DNA of 64,000 bases from Streptomyces griseochromogenes (GTDB lineage Bacteria > Actinomycetota > Actinomycetes > Streptomycetales > Streptomycetaceae), in assembly GCF_001542625.1 (NCBI RefSeq), contig NZ_CP016279.1:930001-994000 (forward strand), read 5' to 3'. Made by a program: the position numbers and the translations under genes. The notes under the pieces were generated by a model that was given only the letters and a program-made list of their open reading frames with translations, did not search any database and was not told where the DNA came from. Shown in pieces: positions 16,935 through 26,054 of the stretch (position 1 is the stretch's first letter; the number at the start of each line of letters is the position of its first letter).

Positions 16935-17603
16935 TCAGCGGGTCTGTCCGGCGACGTACTTGCGGGCGGCGGCCAGCGTCTCGCTGTGCAGCGCCTCGCC
17001 CGCCACGAGCAGCCGCGGCAGCAACTCCCGCTCGGTGGTGACCGCACGGAACTCCAGCGCCACCGTCACCCCGTGGTCCGGACGGTGCACGATCTCGATC
17101 GGATCGCCCGCCCGGATCTCCCCCGGTGCGATCACTCGCAGGTAGGCACCGGTCGCGCCCTTCCGGGTGAACCTCTTCACCCATCCCCGCTCGCCCAGAT
17201 GGCCCTGGAACGTACGGCACGGAATCCGCCCCGAGGTCACCTCCAGGACCACCTCGGACCCGATCCGCCAGCGCTCCCCGATCAGCGCCCCGGACACGTC
17301 CAGACCCTCCGTCGTCAGGTTCTCGCCGAAACAGCCGTTGGCCAGCGAACGGCCCAGCTCCCGCTCCCAGTCGTCGAGATCCTCGCGCGCGAAGGCGTAC
17401 ACCGCCTGCTCGTCGCCCCCGTGATGGCGCAGGTCGCACACCGCGTCCCCGGCGACCCCGCTCGCGCCGAGCCCCTTGGGGCCGGGCGCCGTGACCCGCA
17501 CCGGCCCCTCGGCCGGCCGCTTGTCGATGCCCGTCACGCCCTGAGCCTGGTCCGTGTACGGCACCGGCTGCGGACGGCCCAGGTTGACCGAGAGAAGCTT
17601 CAT
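16935..17603 (-). CDS. MOSC domain protein (YiiM-like)
   Basis: Encodes 222 residues. The family signature HHGGDEQAVYAF lies near residue 70, FGENLTTEG near 103, and the conserved Cys of the MOSC domain is in GRIPCRTFQGHL. YiiM-type proteins bind a molybdenum cofactor and reduce N-hydroxylated compounds. The ATG at 17603 sits 6 nt after TACCGT, which suggests a leaderless transcript. It diverges from a LysR regulator, with a TTGGG/CCCAA inverted repeat between them, so the regulator probably controls it. Confidence 0.85.
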   Translation of the reverse strand: MKLLSVNLGRPQPVPYTDQAQGVTGIDKRPAEGPVRVTAPGPKGLGASGVAGDAVCDLRHHGGDEQAVYAFAREDLDDWERELGRSLANGCFGENLTTEGLDVSGALIGERWRIGSEVVLEVTSGRIPCRTFQGHLGERGWVKRFTRKGATGAYLRVIAPGEIRAGDPIEIVHRPDHGVTVALEFRAVTTERELLPRLLVAGEALHSETLAAARKYVAGQTR

Positions 17604-17646
17604 ACCAGCACGGTACGGGACCGCACCCCAAAGCGTCGACGCGAAA

Positions 17647-17677
17647 TTGGGCGCCGCACCCAAGTCAGGCTTATGCT
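17647..17677. promoter_or_regulatory. LysR-type operator and leaderless promoter between MOSC and lysR genes
   Basis: TTGGG-N7-CCCAA (17647-17663) is an inverted repeat with the T-N11-A core of LysR sites. TATGCT (17672-17677) then lies 6 nt before the GTG of the lysR gene, as expected for a leaderless promoter. The location suggests self-repression of the regulator and control of the divergent MOSC gene. Confidence 0.6.
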
Positions 17678-17683
17678 CGAAGC

Positions 17684-18619
17684 GTGATCGAGGCCCGTCA
17701 TCTCCGCGTCCTGCGCGCCGTCGCCACCACCGGCTCCTTCTCGGCGGCGGGGCGCGAACTGGGCTGCACCCAGCCCGCCGTCAGCCAGCAGATGAAGGCC
17801 CTGGAGGCCTCGGTCGGCACCCCGCTGCTGATCCGCAGCGGCCGCGAGATGCGCCTGACGCAGGCCGGCGAGGCGCTCGTCCGGCACGCCTCCGGGATTC
17901 TCGCGGGGCTCACCGCGGCCGAGGAGGAGGTCGCCGCCATCGCGGGCCTCAGGGCCGGCCGGGTCCGGCTGGTCTCCTTCCCGAGCGGCAGTTCGACCCT
18001 GGTCCCGACCGCCCTGGCCGCCCTGCGCGCCGCCCACCCCGGCACCCGTGTCTCCCTGGAGGAGGCCGAGCCCCCGAAGTCCGTCGAGCTGCTGCGCGAG
18101 GGTGACTGCGATCTGGCGCTGGCCTTTCGCTACGAGGGTGCGGCGGCCGCCGAGGAGTGGGACGACCTGGTCGTACGGCCCCTGCTGACGGACCGCCTCG
18201 TCGCCCTGGTGCCCGAACGGCACCGGCTCGCGCGCACGGGGTCCTCGGGGTCCGTCGCCATCGGGGAGCTGGCCCAGGAGCCCTGGATCGCGGGCTGCCC
18301 GCGCTGCCGCGGCCAGCTGGTGGAGGTGTGCGAGAGCGCCGGTTTCACGCCCCGCATCGACTTCGCCACCGACGACTATCCGGCGGTGGTCGGACTGGTG
18401 GGCGCGGGTCTCGGCGTGGCCGTGCTGCCGCAGCTCGCGGTGGAGTCGGTACGGCCCCGCGGAGTGCGCACGGTGGAGCTGGAACCGCTCGTACGGCGGC
18501 AGATCGTCGCCCTCACCCTGCCCGACCTGGCACAGGTGCCGGCCGTCGCGGCGACGCTGGAGCAACTGGCCCGGGCGGCCGGGCGCGCACAGGGCCCCTC
18601 GACAGGGATCCGGGCTTAG
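17684..18619 (+). CDS. LysR family transcriptional regulator
   Basis: Encodes 311 residues. The N-terminal winged helix is typical: MIEARHLRVLRAVATTGSFS, then AAGRELGCTQPAVSQQMKAL. The effector domain covers residues 90-300 with VRLVSFPSGSSTLVP and GLVGAGLGVAVLPQLAVE. A CPRC pair near residue 206 (IAGCPRCRGQ) could be redox-sensitive, which would suit control of the neighbouring MOSC protein, but this is inference. It starts with GTG on a probably leaderless transcript. Confidence 0.88.
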   Translation: MIEARHLRVLRAVATTGSFSAAGRELGCTQPAVSQQMKALEASVGTPLLIRSGREMRLTQAGEALVRHASGILAGLTAAEEEVAAIAGLRAGRVRLVSFPSGSSTLVPTALAALRAAHPGTRVSLEEAEPPKSVELLREGDCDLALAFRYEGAAAAEEWDDLVVRPLLTDRLVALVPERHRLARTGSSGSVAIGELAQEPWIAGCPRCRGQLVEVCESAGFTPRIDFATDDYPAVVGLVGAGLGVAVLPQLAVESVRPRGVRTVELEPLVRRQIVALTLPDLAQVPAVAATLEQLARAAGRAQGPSTGIRA

Positions 18620-18684
18620 GGGCCTGCCGTCAGGAGTCGGGCACGCGCGTGCGTGCCCGCCGGAGCGACTGCAGAAACGTTCCT

Positions 18685-19011
18685 TCAGGCGTTCGGGGCG
18701 ATGCCCCCGCTGGTGGACGCCGACACCAGGCGGTTGCGCGCCCGTCCCATCAACTCTTCGCGCTCGTCCTCGGTCAGGCCGCCCCAGACTCCGTACGGCT
18801 CGCGCACCGCCAGCGCGTGCGCCGCGCACTCCGCACGGACCGGGCACCTCATGCAGACCTCTTTGGCCGAGTTCTCGCGAGCGCTCCGAGCCGCTCCGCG
18901 CTCGCCCTCCGGGTGGAAGAAGAGCGAGCTGTCGACCCCTCGGCAGGCAGCCAGCAGCTGCCAGTCCCACAGGTCAGCGTTCGGTCCGGGAAGGCGGGAG
19001 AAATCTGCCAT
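18685..19011 (-). CDS. whiD: WhiD, WhiB-family iron-sulfur developmental regulator
   Basis: Encodes 108 residues. The four Fe-S cluster Cys are at positions 23, 53, 56 and 62 (C-x29-C-x2-C-x5-C), followed by the G(V/I)WGG turn as YGVWGGLTEDERE and a basic end RARNRLV. The N-terminus MADFSRLPGPNADLWDWQLL and the position next to bldM identify WhiD, which binds domain 4 of sigma HrdB and is needed for late spore maturation. AAGGGG lies 8 nt before the ATG. It is divergent from bldM across a 380-bp intergenic region. A possible GTG one codon upstream of the ATG cannot be excluded. Confidence 0.93.
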   Translation of the reverse strand: MADFSRLPGPNADLWDWQLLAACRGVDSSLFFHPEGERGAARSARENSAKEVCMRCPVRAECAAHALAVREPYGVWGGLTEDEREELMGRARNRLVSASTSGGIAPNA

Positions 19012-19392
19012 TACGTGACCCCTTGTCGCCGTTCTGGGCGGATACGGTGCCAACGACCGTACATCTCCGGTCTAAGGAGATGAAAATATGACTCATTGCG
19101 AATCTAGCTCCAGACACTGAGAAACGGGAGCAAAAACGGCTAAATGGGGCATAGGTTGTGATGAAAAGTTGAGGGTCCGTCGGGCATGTCTGCACCGTGT
19201 CGGCACCCTCACGTAGAGTGCCGAAGACGGCACGCAGCCCCGTAACTCTTTCGAGTGACCGTCGTTGAGAGTGCGGAGGCGGTTGAAAACACAAGCGCTC
19301 GGGCAGGCGTCCGAGACGGTCGACCGCACAGGTGACGATTCCGTACCAGCCTGGAGGCTCAAGGTGACGCGCATCAGCTGGGGAGGGCGGTC
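19012..19392. other. whiD-bldM divergent regulatory region
   Basis: This 381-bp region carries the promoters of both genes. It has a sigma-BldN type promoter for bldM at 19241-19268, and a markedly A/T-richer part at about 19075-19180 compared with the rest of the window. A tiny ORF with a good ribosome site begins at 19364 (listed separately). A further 10-codon ORF with AGGAG starts at 19088, but I do not consider it real. Confidence 0.6.
19241..19268 (+). promoter_or_regulatory. Sigma-BldN (ECF) promoter of bldM
   Basis: CGTAAC (19241-19246), 16 nt, CGTTGA (19263-19268). This equals the published consensus for sigma BldN and the known bldMp1 promoter. It places bldM directly under the BldN step of the aerial-growth cascade. 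Confidence 0.88.
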
Positions 19393-19396
19393 ATGA
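19364..19396 (+). CDS. Candidate 10-codon upstream ORF coupled to bldM
   Basis: GTG at 19364, preceded by GGAGG at 7 nt, opens a frame of 10 codons (VTRISWGGRS) whose TGA overlaps the ATG of bldM as ATGA. The bldM ribosome site (GGGGAGGG) lies inside it. Translation of this short frame could open or occupy the bldM ribosome site. Coding is judged from the ribosome site and exact overlap only. Confidence 0.4.
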   Translation: MTRISWGGRS

Positions 19397-20004
19397 CATC
19401 CGTCCTCGTCTGCGACGACTCCCCGCTTGCCCGAGAGGCGCTCCGCCGCGCGGTCGCGACCGTGCCCGGCGTCGAGCGCGTGACGACGGCGGCCAACGGC
19501 GAGGAAGTCCTCCGCCGCTGGGGCGCCGACCGCTCCGACCTCATCCTGATGGACGTACGCATGCCCGGCCTGGGTGGCGTCGAGACCGTGCGCAGGCTGC
19601 TGTCCGCCGACCCCGGCGCGCGCATCATCATGCTCACCGTCGCCGAGGACCTCGACGGCGTGGCCCTCGCGGTGGCCGCCGGCGCCCGGGGCTATCTGCA
19701 CAAGGACGCCTCGCGCGCGGAGCTGCGCGCCACCGTGACGCAGGCCCTCGCCGACCCGACCTGGCGTCTGGCCCCGCGCCGCCTCCGCTCGGCCGAGATG
19801 GGCGCGGCGCCCACCCTCACCGCGCGTGAGATCCAGGTGCTGGAGGGCATGAGCCACGGCCGCTCCAACGCCGAGATCGGCCGCGAGCTGTTCCTCTCCG
19901 AGGACACCGTCAAGACGCACGCCCGCCGCCTCTTCAAGAAGCTCGGCGCCTCGGACCGGGCCCACGCGGTGGCACTCGGTTTCCGCTGGGGACTGGTCCG
20001 GTAG
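19393..20004 (+). CDS. bldM: BldM, orphan response regulator of development
   Basis: Encodes 203 residues: a receiver domain (SVLVCDDSPLAREAL, Asp in LILMDVRMPGLGG, Lys in GYLHKDASRAEL) and a LuxR/FixJ-type helix-turn-helix (LTAREIQVLEGMSHGRSNAEIGRELFLSEDTVKTHARRLFKKL). BldM is known to act without phosphorylation, as a homodimer on one set of promoters and as a heterodimer with WhiI on another, driving aerial growth and sporulation. It has its own ribosome site, a sigma-BldN promoter upstream, a terminator downstream, and divergent whiD beside it. Confidence 0.96.
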   Translation: MTSVLVCDDSPLAREALRRAVATVPGVERVTTAANGEEVLRRWGADRSDLILMDVRMPGLGGVETVRRLLSADPGARIIMLTVAEDLDGVALAVAAGARGYLHKDASRAELRATVTQALADPTWRLAPRRLRSAEMGAAPTLTAREIQVLEGMSHGRSNAEIGRELFLSEDTVKTHARRLFKKLGASDRAHAVALGFRWGLVR

Positions 20005-20045
20005 GGAGTGGGCCGCGGCGGGGCTGCGGTCCGCCACCCCGTGAT

Positions 20046-20071
20046 CCCCGCCTGCTCAGGGGCAGGCGGGG
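20046..20071 (+). terminator. Terminator after bldM
   Basis: CCCCGCCTGC (20046-20055) pairs with GCAGGCGGGG (20062-20071), 42 bp after the bldM stop. Confidence 0.75.
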
Positions 20072-20423
20072 GTGGTGCTGTGGGGGGTGGGGCCGGGCGT
20101 GGGTCTGCTTTCCTCGCGCTGGCGGGCGGTGATGCATCCGTCCCACTCGGAATCCCTGGATGCCTGCCTGACCTGCTGATCTACGCTTTCTCCGGTGGGA
20201 CGAACCCACCACCGGCCCTCCGTCACCCCTCCGCGGGCCTCGCGCGGCGCCCGCGGAAGGCGGTCGGGGGACCGGGGATGTGCGGGGGCGGGGCGGTGTG
20301 GCGAGCGGGTGTGCAAGTCGGCCCGCCGGACGCCCGGTGCTCGTTTCGCGGCGGATGCCGCATCCTTGAGGTGTGGAGTCTCTCGGGGACGAGTCGGTCG
20401 AGCGGAAGGGGAGGGCGCAGGGG
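20072..20423. other. Intergenic region upstream of shbA
   Basis: Holds the shbA promoter region and leader. Short open frames here have no ribosome sites and poor codon bias. I can point to no clear -35/-10 pair. Part of the 3' end could be coding if shbA starts at the GTG at 20373. Confidence 0.4.
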
Positions 20424-21101
20424 ATGAGTGCCGGCGCACCTGCTCATAACGCTTCGGTGCACAACCACGAACACGATGCGACGGACCGGACGGCCGCAAG
20501 GCACCATGGACCGATGCGCGACGACGAGGCGGGCACGGCCCACGGGGCGATCGGTGCCCTCGTGCATCGTGCCGTCGACGGGGACGAGCAGGCCACGCAC
20601 GATCTGCTCGCCCATGTCCACCCTTTGGCGCTGCGCTACTGCCGCACCCGGCTGTCCCGGCTGCCCGGCGACGCGCGCCACTTCGTCGAGGACCTCGCCC
20701 AGGAGGTCTGTGTGGCGGTCCTCCTCGCCCTGCCGCGCTACCGCGACACCGGCCGCCCCTTCGAGGCCTTCGTCTTCGCCATCGCCTCGCACAAGGTCGC
20801 CGACCTCCAGCGCGCCGCGATGCGCCACCCGGGCTCCACGGCCGTCCCCTCGGACGAGATGCCCGAACGGCCCGACGACTCCCTCGGCCCCGAGGAGCGC
20901 GCGCTGCTCAGCAGCGACGCCGAGTGGGCCAAGAAGCTGCTGGCCAACCTCCCCGAGAACCAGCGCGAACTGCTCCTGCTGCGCATCGCCGTGGGCTTGA
21001 CCGCGGAGGAGACGGGGCAGATGTTGGGAATGTCACCCGGCGCGGTCCGTGTGGCCCAGCACCGGGCGCTGAGTCGCCTCAGAGCACTCGCCGAACAGTA
21101 G
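20424..21101 (+). CDS. shbA: ShbA, ECF sigma factor that controls hrdB
   Basis: Encodes up to 225 residues. Region 2 is [20 protein letters not shown] to [16 protein letters not shown], and region 4 is [41 protein letters not shown]. Position between bldM and guaB identifies ShbA, which drives transcription of the principal sigma gene hrdB in Streptomyces; the M. tuberculosis counterpart position holds sigD. The start is uncertain: ATG at 20424 has AAGGGGAGGG at a good distance, GTG at 20373 is upstream, and ATG at 20514 starts the well-conserved part. The first 30 residues from 20424 are His- and Ala-rich. Confidence 0.9.
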   Translation: MSAGAPAHNASVHNHEHDATDRTAARHHGPMRDDEAGTAHGAIGALVHRAVDGDEQATHDLLAHVHPLALRYCRTRLSRLPGDARHFVEDLAQEVCVAVLLALPRYRDTGRPFEAFVFAIASHKVADLQRAAMRHPGSTAVPSDEMPERPDDSLGPEERALLSSDAEWAKKLLANLPENQRELLLLRIAVGLTAEETGQMLGMSPGAVRVAQHRALSRLRALAEQ

Positions 21102-21292
21102 GTCCGCTCGTCGCCGCCACGGCGGTGATCAGCCACGACGGCGCAGATAGGCGGCGCCGAGCTCGCGTCGGGCCCGCTACGGCGCCTCCCGTGCCGCCGT
21201 CACATGAACAAGCGCCTCCACGGTTCCGTACGAACATACGAAGCCTGAACTCACTCGGAACCGTGGAATTTGATGGCGATGCTTCCCGTTAG

Positions 21293-22843
<1,551 letters not shown>

Positions 22844-22880
22844 CGCGCACGCGCGCGTGACGCCCTGCGGGACGTGATCG

Positions 22881-22911
22881 ACGGCGGCTCCGGAACCTCC
22901 GGGGCCGCCGT
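22881..22911 (+). terminator. Hairpin between guaB and guaB3
   Basis: ACGGCGGCTCCGG (22881-22893) pairs with CCGGGGCCGCCGT (22899-22911) with one G-U pair. It probably ends most guaB transcripts. Confidence 0.7.
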
Positions 22912-22969
22912 TGTCGTGCCCGTCGGCGATACTGGGAGACGCTGAAACGCATCAGGGAAAGGCCAAGAC

Positions 22970-24094
22970 GTGACTGAGATCGAGATCGGGCGCGGCAAGC
23001 GCGGCCGGCGGGCGTACGCCTTCGACGACATCGCCGTCGTCCCCAGCCGCCGTACGCGGGACCCGAAGGAGGTCTCGATCGCCTGGCAGATCGACGCCTA
23101 CCGCTTCGAGCTGCCGTTCCTGGCCGCCCCCATGGACTCGGTCGTCTCCCCGGCCACCGCGATCCGCATCGGCGAGCTGGGCGGCCTCGGCGTCCTGAAC
23201 CTCGAGGGTCTGTGGACGCGGTACGAGGACCCGCAGCCGCTGCTCGACGAGATCGCCGAGCTGCCCGCCGAGCAGGCGACCCGCCGCCTCCAGGAGATCT
23301 ACGCGGCTCCCATCAAGGAGGAGCTGATCGGCGCCCGCATCAAGGAGGTGCGCGACTCCGGCGTGGTCACGGCTGCCGCGCTCTCCCCGCAGCGCACCGC
23401 CCAGTTCTCCAAGGCGGTCGTGGACGCGGGCGTGGACATCTTCGTGATCCGCGGTACGACGGTCTCCGCGGAGCACGTCTCGTCCGCGCACGAGCCGCTG
23501 AACCTGAAGCAGTTCATCTACGAGCTCGACGTCCCGGTGATCGTCGGCGGCTGCGCCACGTACACGGCGGCCCTGCACCTGATGCGCACGGGTGCGGCGG
23601 GTGTGCTCGTGGGCTTCGGCGGCGGCGCGGCCCACACCACGCGCAACGTGCTCGGCATCCAGGTCCCGATGGCCACCGCCGTCGCGGATGTGGCCGCGGC
23701 CCGCCGTGACTACATGGACGAGTCCGGCGGCCGCTATGTGCATGTGATCGCCGACGGCGGCGTCGGCTGGTCCGGCGACCTCCCGAAGGCGATCGCCTGC
23801 GGCGCCGACTCGGTGATGATGGGCTCCCCGCTGGCCCGCGCCACGGACGCGCCCGGCAAGGGCCACCACTGGGGCATGGAGGCGGTCAACGAGGAGCTGC
23901 CCCGCGGCAAGAAGGTCGATCTGGGCACGGTCGGCACGATCGAGGAGGTGCTGACGGGTCCGTCGCACACCCCCGACGGCTCGATGAACTTCTTCGGCGC
24001 GCTGCGGCGGGCGATGGCCACGACCGGGTACAGCGAGCTGAAGGAGTTCCAGCGGGTGGAGGTCACGGTGGCGGACTCGCAGCACAAGCGGTAG
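22970..24094 (+). CDS. guaB3: GuaB3-type IMP dehydrogenase-like protein without the catalytic Cys
   Basis: Encodes 374 residues of the IMPDH/GMPR barrel without CBS domains. AFDDIAVVPSRRTRDP, FLAAPMDSVVSP, the nucleotide-binding IADGGVGWSGDLPKAIACGAD and LKEFQRVEV are conserved with actinobacterial GuaB3. In the loop where IMPDH has GxxxCTT, this protein has GGGAAHTTRNVLG: the active Cys is absent, as in M. tuberculosis GuaB3 as I recall it. It therefore may not dehydrogenate IMP by the usual thioimidate route; the true role is unknown. It keeps the conserved position after guaB. Confidence 0.9.
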   Translation: MTEIEIGRGKRGRRAYAFDDIAVVPSRRTRDPKEVSIAWQIDAYRFELPFLAAPMDSVVSPATAIRIGELGGLGVLNLEGLWTRYEDPQPLLDEIAELPAEQATRRLQEIYAAPIKEELIGARIKEVRDSGVVTAAALSPQRTAQFSKAVVDAGVDIFVIRGTTVSAEHVSSAHEPLNLKQFIYELDVPVIVGGCATYTAALHLMRTGAAGVLVGFGGGAAHTTRNVLGIQVPMATAVADVAAARRDYMDESGGRYVHVIADGGVGWSGDLPKAIACGADSVMMGSPLARATDAPGKGHHWGMEAVNEELPRGKKVDLGTVGTIEEVLTGPSHTPDGSMNFFGALRRAMATTGYSELKEFQRVEVTVADSQHKR

Positions 24095-24108
24095 TCCGTA
24101 CGGCGTGA

Positions 24109-24141
24109 GGGGGCCGGTCGCCTGGTGAGGTGACCGGCCCC
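24109..24141 (+). terminator. Terminator after guaB3
   Basis: GGGGCCGGTC (24110-24119) pairs with GACCGGCCCC (24132-24141), followed by TTCC. Confidence 0.85.
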
Positions 24142-24381
24142 TTCCGCGTGTCCGGGGGCCTGCGTGGGCGCGTGGGGTGGTGTGGGGGCGTGCGGTTGCC
24201 TTCGGGGCGAATACGGGCTGGTGGGCAGGGCCGAGGGCGATAACGTCCGTGTCGGCGTCCCAGGTTTCTGAGGCGCCCCCTTCCAAGGACACGGTTCCGG
24301 ACCCCGGCTGCTCGGGGCCCGGCCCGATTTCCGACGGACCGTCCACCGGGCTACTGGGCGGTGTCGTGGAAGGGGGCGCCG

Positions 24382-24477
24382 ATGGGCCGCCACCGCAAGC
24401 CCACCCGCTGGGACCGGATCCGTCTGTGGACGGTGAAGTGCCGGAGGAGGTGGATCTTGCGGATTTTCGGATGGTGA
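24382..24477 (+). CDS. Candidate 31-residue Trp/Arg-rich small protein
   Basis: An ATG with GGAAGGGGG about 6 nt upstream opens a 31-codon frame ending in TGA at 24477. The peptide begins MGRHRKPTRWDRIRLW and ends RRRWILRIFGW. It has four Trp and eleven Arg or Lys, one Asp and no Glu, so it is strongly cationic and amphipathic, as in membrane-active or nucleic-acid-binding peptides. I do not recognise it. The next feature, a structured tandem repeat, begins at its stop codon. Evidence is the ribosome site and unusual composition only. Confidence 0.45.
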   Translation: MGRHRKPTRWDRIRLWTVKCRRRWILRIFGW

Positions 24478-24670
24478 GCGGCCGCCCCCAAGAAACCTAG
24501 GGGCGGACACTCCGTGAACCATCCAGGAGCCTGCCGCAGTAGCCGCTGCGGTGGGCTCCACCTTGTTGGCCGGACAGTGAGCGGCTGCCCCCACGTGAGC
24601 TAGGGGCGGACACTCCGTGAACCATCCAGGAGCCTGCCGCAGAAAGCCCCTGCGGTGGGCTCCACCTGTT
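24474..24670. repeat. Tandem structured repeat, two copies of a 103-bp unit
   Basis: Unit 1 starts at 24474 and unit 2 at 24577. A 43-bp block is identical in both (24497-24539 and 24600-24642). Each unit can fold into two hairpins. The first pairs CCGCCCC-type and GGGGCGG arms. The second is GGAGCC, TG, CCGCAG, a loop of 6-7 nt, CTGCGG, TG, GGCTCC (24526-24559 and 24629-24663). The loops differ (TAGCCG and AAAGCCC) while both stem arms are unchanged, so structure is kept. It lies between the 3' ends of guaB3 or the small ORF and the convergent dehydrogenase. Function unknown. Confidence 0.8.
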
Positions 24671-24741
24671 TCCGTAAGGTACCCGTGGTGCGCCCCGTGT
24701 GCCACCAGCCCCGGGGTTCGGCCCGTCCGCGCGCCCCCCGC

Positions 24742-25950
24742 TCACAACCGATGCGCCGCCCCCGTGGGCGTGGCCCCCCGCGTGTCCAGCAGCAACTGTG
24801 CCTTCACCGAAAGCCCCTGCAAGTCGTACGTCCGGTGCTGCTGCAGCAAGATCGTCAGGTCGGCGTCGGCGGCCGCCTCGTACAGGGCGTCCGCGCGCGG
24901 CAGCGGGCGGTCCAGGACGCTCCACGACGGGACGTACGGGTCGTGGTAGCTGACCGAGGCGCCCAGCTCCATCAGCCGGATGGCGATCTCCTGGGCGGGC
25001 GTGGCCTGCAGGTCGGCGAGGTCGGGCTTGTACGTGACGCCGAGGAGCAGGACACGGGCGCCGCGGGCGGACTTGCCGTGCTCGTTGAGGAGGGTGGCGG
25101 CGCGCTGGACGACGTAGCGGGGCATGCGGTGGTTGACCTGCTGGGCCAGTTCCACCATGCGCAGCGTGCGGCTCGCGTGGCCGGTCAGGTCCTGCGTGAC
25201 ACCGTGCCCGCCGACGCCCGGGCCCGGCCGGAAGGCCTGGAAGCCGAATGGTTTCGTCTCCGCGCAGCGGATCACGTCCCAAAGATCGATGCCCAGCTCG
25301 TGGCAGAGGACGGCCATCTCGTTGACGAGCGCGATGTTGACGTGCCGGAAGTTGGTCTCCAGCAGCTGCACGGTCTCCGCCTCGCGCAGCCCGCGCGCGC
25401 GTACGACCTTGTCGGTGATCCGCCCGTAGAAGGCGGCCGCCGACTCGGTGCAGGCGGGGGTGAGACCCCCGATGACCTTGGGTGTGCCGGCCGGGGTGCG
25501 GTCGCGGTTGCCGGGGTCGATCCGGCTGGGCGAGTAGGCGAGGTGGAAGTCGCGGCCCGCGCGCAGCCTGGAGCCCTTCTCCAGCAGAGGGAGCAGGAAC
25601 TCCTCGGTGGTCCCGGGAGGCACGGGAGACTCCAGGATGACCGTGGTGTGCGGGCGGAGCCTCTCCGCCAGGCTGCCGGCGGCCGCCTCCAGCTGACCGA
25701 GGTCGAGCCCGCCGTCGGCGCCGCGCGGGGTCGGCACGCAGAGCACGGCGGTGCGCACCCGGCCGAGCTGGGCCGCGTCGGTGCCCGGCCGGAAGCCCGC
25801 GGCGTGCATCCGGCGCAGCTCGGCGGGGCTGAGGGAGCTCGCCTCCGGACCGATGGCGTACCCGAGAGTCGGGATGCCTGCGGCGACGGCGGCCTGCGCG
25901 AGAGGCAGGCCGAAGGGACCGAGTCCGATGACAGCGAGGTCTGCGGGCAT
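24742..25950 (-). CDS. UDP-glucose/GDP-mannose dehydrogenase family protein lacking the catalytic Cys
   Basis: Encodes 402 residues. The NAD loop is LAVIGLGPFGLPLAQAA; then ESPVPPGTTEEF, LAYSPSRIDPGN, ETNFRHVNIALVNEMA and LLLGVTYKPDLADLQATP match WecC-type nucleotide-sugar dehydrogenases. In these enzymes GPGVGGHCI carries the Cys that forms the thioester; here it is GPGVGGHGV, with Gly250 in that place. The protein may thus stop at the aldehyde stage, have another activity, or be inactive. It diverges from glpD. The ATG follows GGAAGGAC by about 10 nt. Confidence 0.83.
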   Translation of the reverse strand: MPADLAVIGLGPFGLPLAQAAVAAGIPTLGYAIGPEASSLSPAELRRMHAAGFRPGTDAAQLGRVRTAVLCVPTPRGADGGLDLGQLEAAAGSLAERLRPHTTVILESPVPPGTTEEFLLPLLEKGSRLRAGRDFHLAYSPSRIDPGNRDRTPAGTPKVIGGLTPACTESAAAFYGRITDKVVRARGLREAETVQLLETNFRHVNIALVNEMAVLCHELGIDLWDVIRCAETKPFGFQAFRPGPGVGGHGVTQDLTGHASRTLRMVELAQQVNHRMPRYVVQRAATLLNEHGKSARGARVLLLGVTYKPDLADLQATPAQEIAIRLMELGASVSYHDPYVPSWSVLDRPLPRADALYEAAADADLTILLQQHRTYDLQGLSVKAQLLLDTRGATPTGAAHRL

Positions 25951-25985
25951 GGAGTGGGCCGTCCTTCCCAGTAACCGAAGCGGGA

Positions 25986-26007
25986 CCGATGCGCAACCGA
26001 TGCGCAA
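25986..26007. repeat. 11-bp direct repeats between the dehydrogenase and glpD
   Basis: CCGATGCGCAA occurs twice in direct succession (25986-25996, 25997-26007), followed by a weaker third copy, CCGCTGTGCAC. One-helical-turn spacing suggests a protein-binding operator in this divergent promoter region. Confidence 0.5.
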
Positions 26008-26054
26008 CCGCTGTGCACAGGATGAGAGAGCGCACTGTCACACTAGGAGTAAAT

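Noticed and set aside
19088..19120. Ten-codon ORF with AGGAG upstream in the whiD-bldM region
   Set aside because: It lies upstream of the known bldM promoter and has no partner gene, so the ribosome site match is probably chance in an A-rich stretch.
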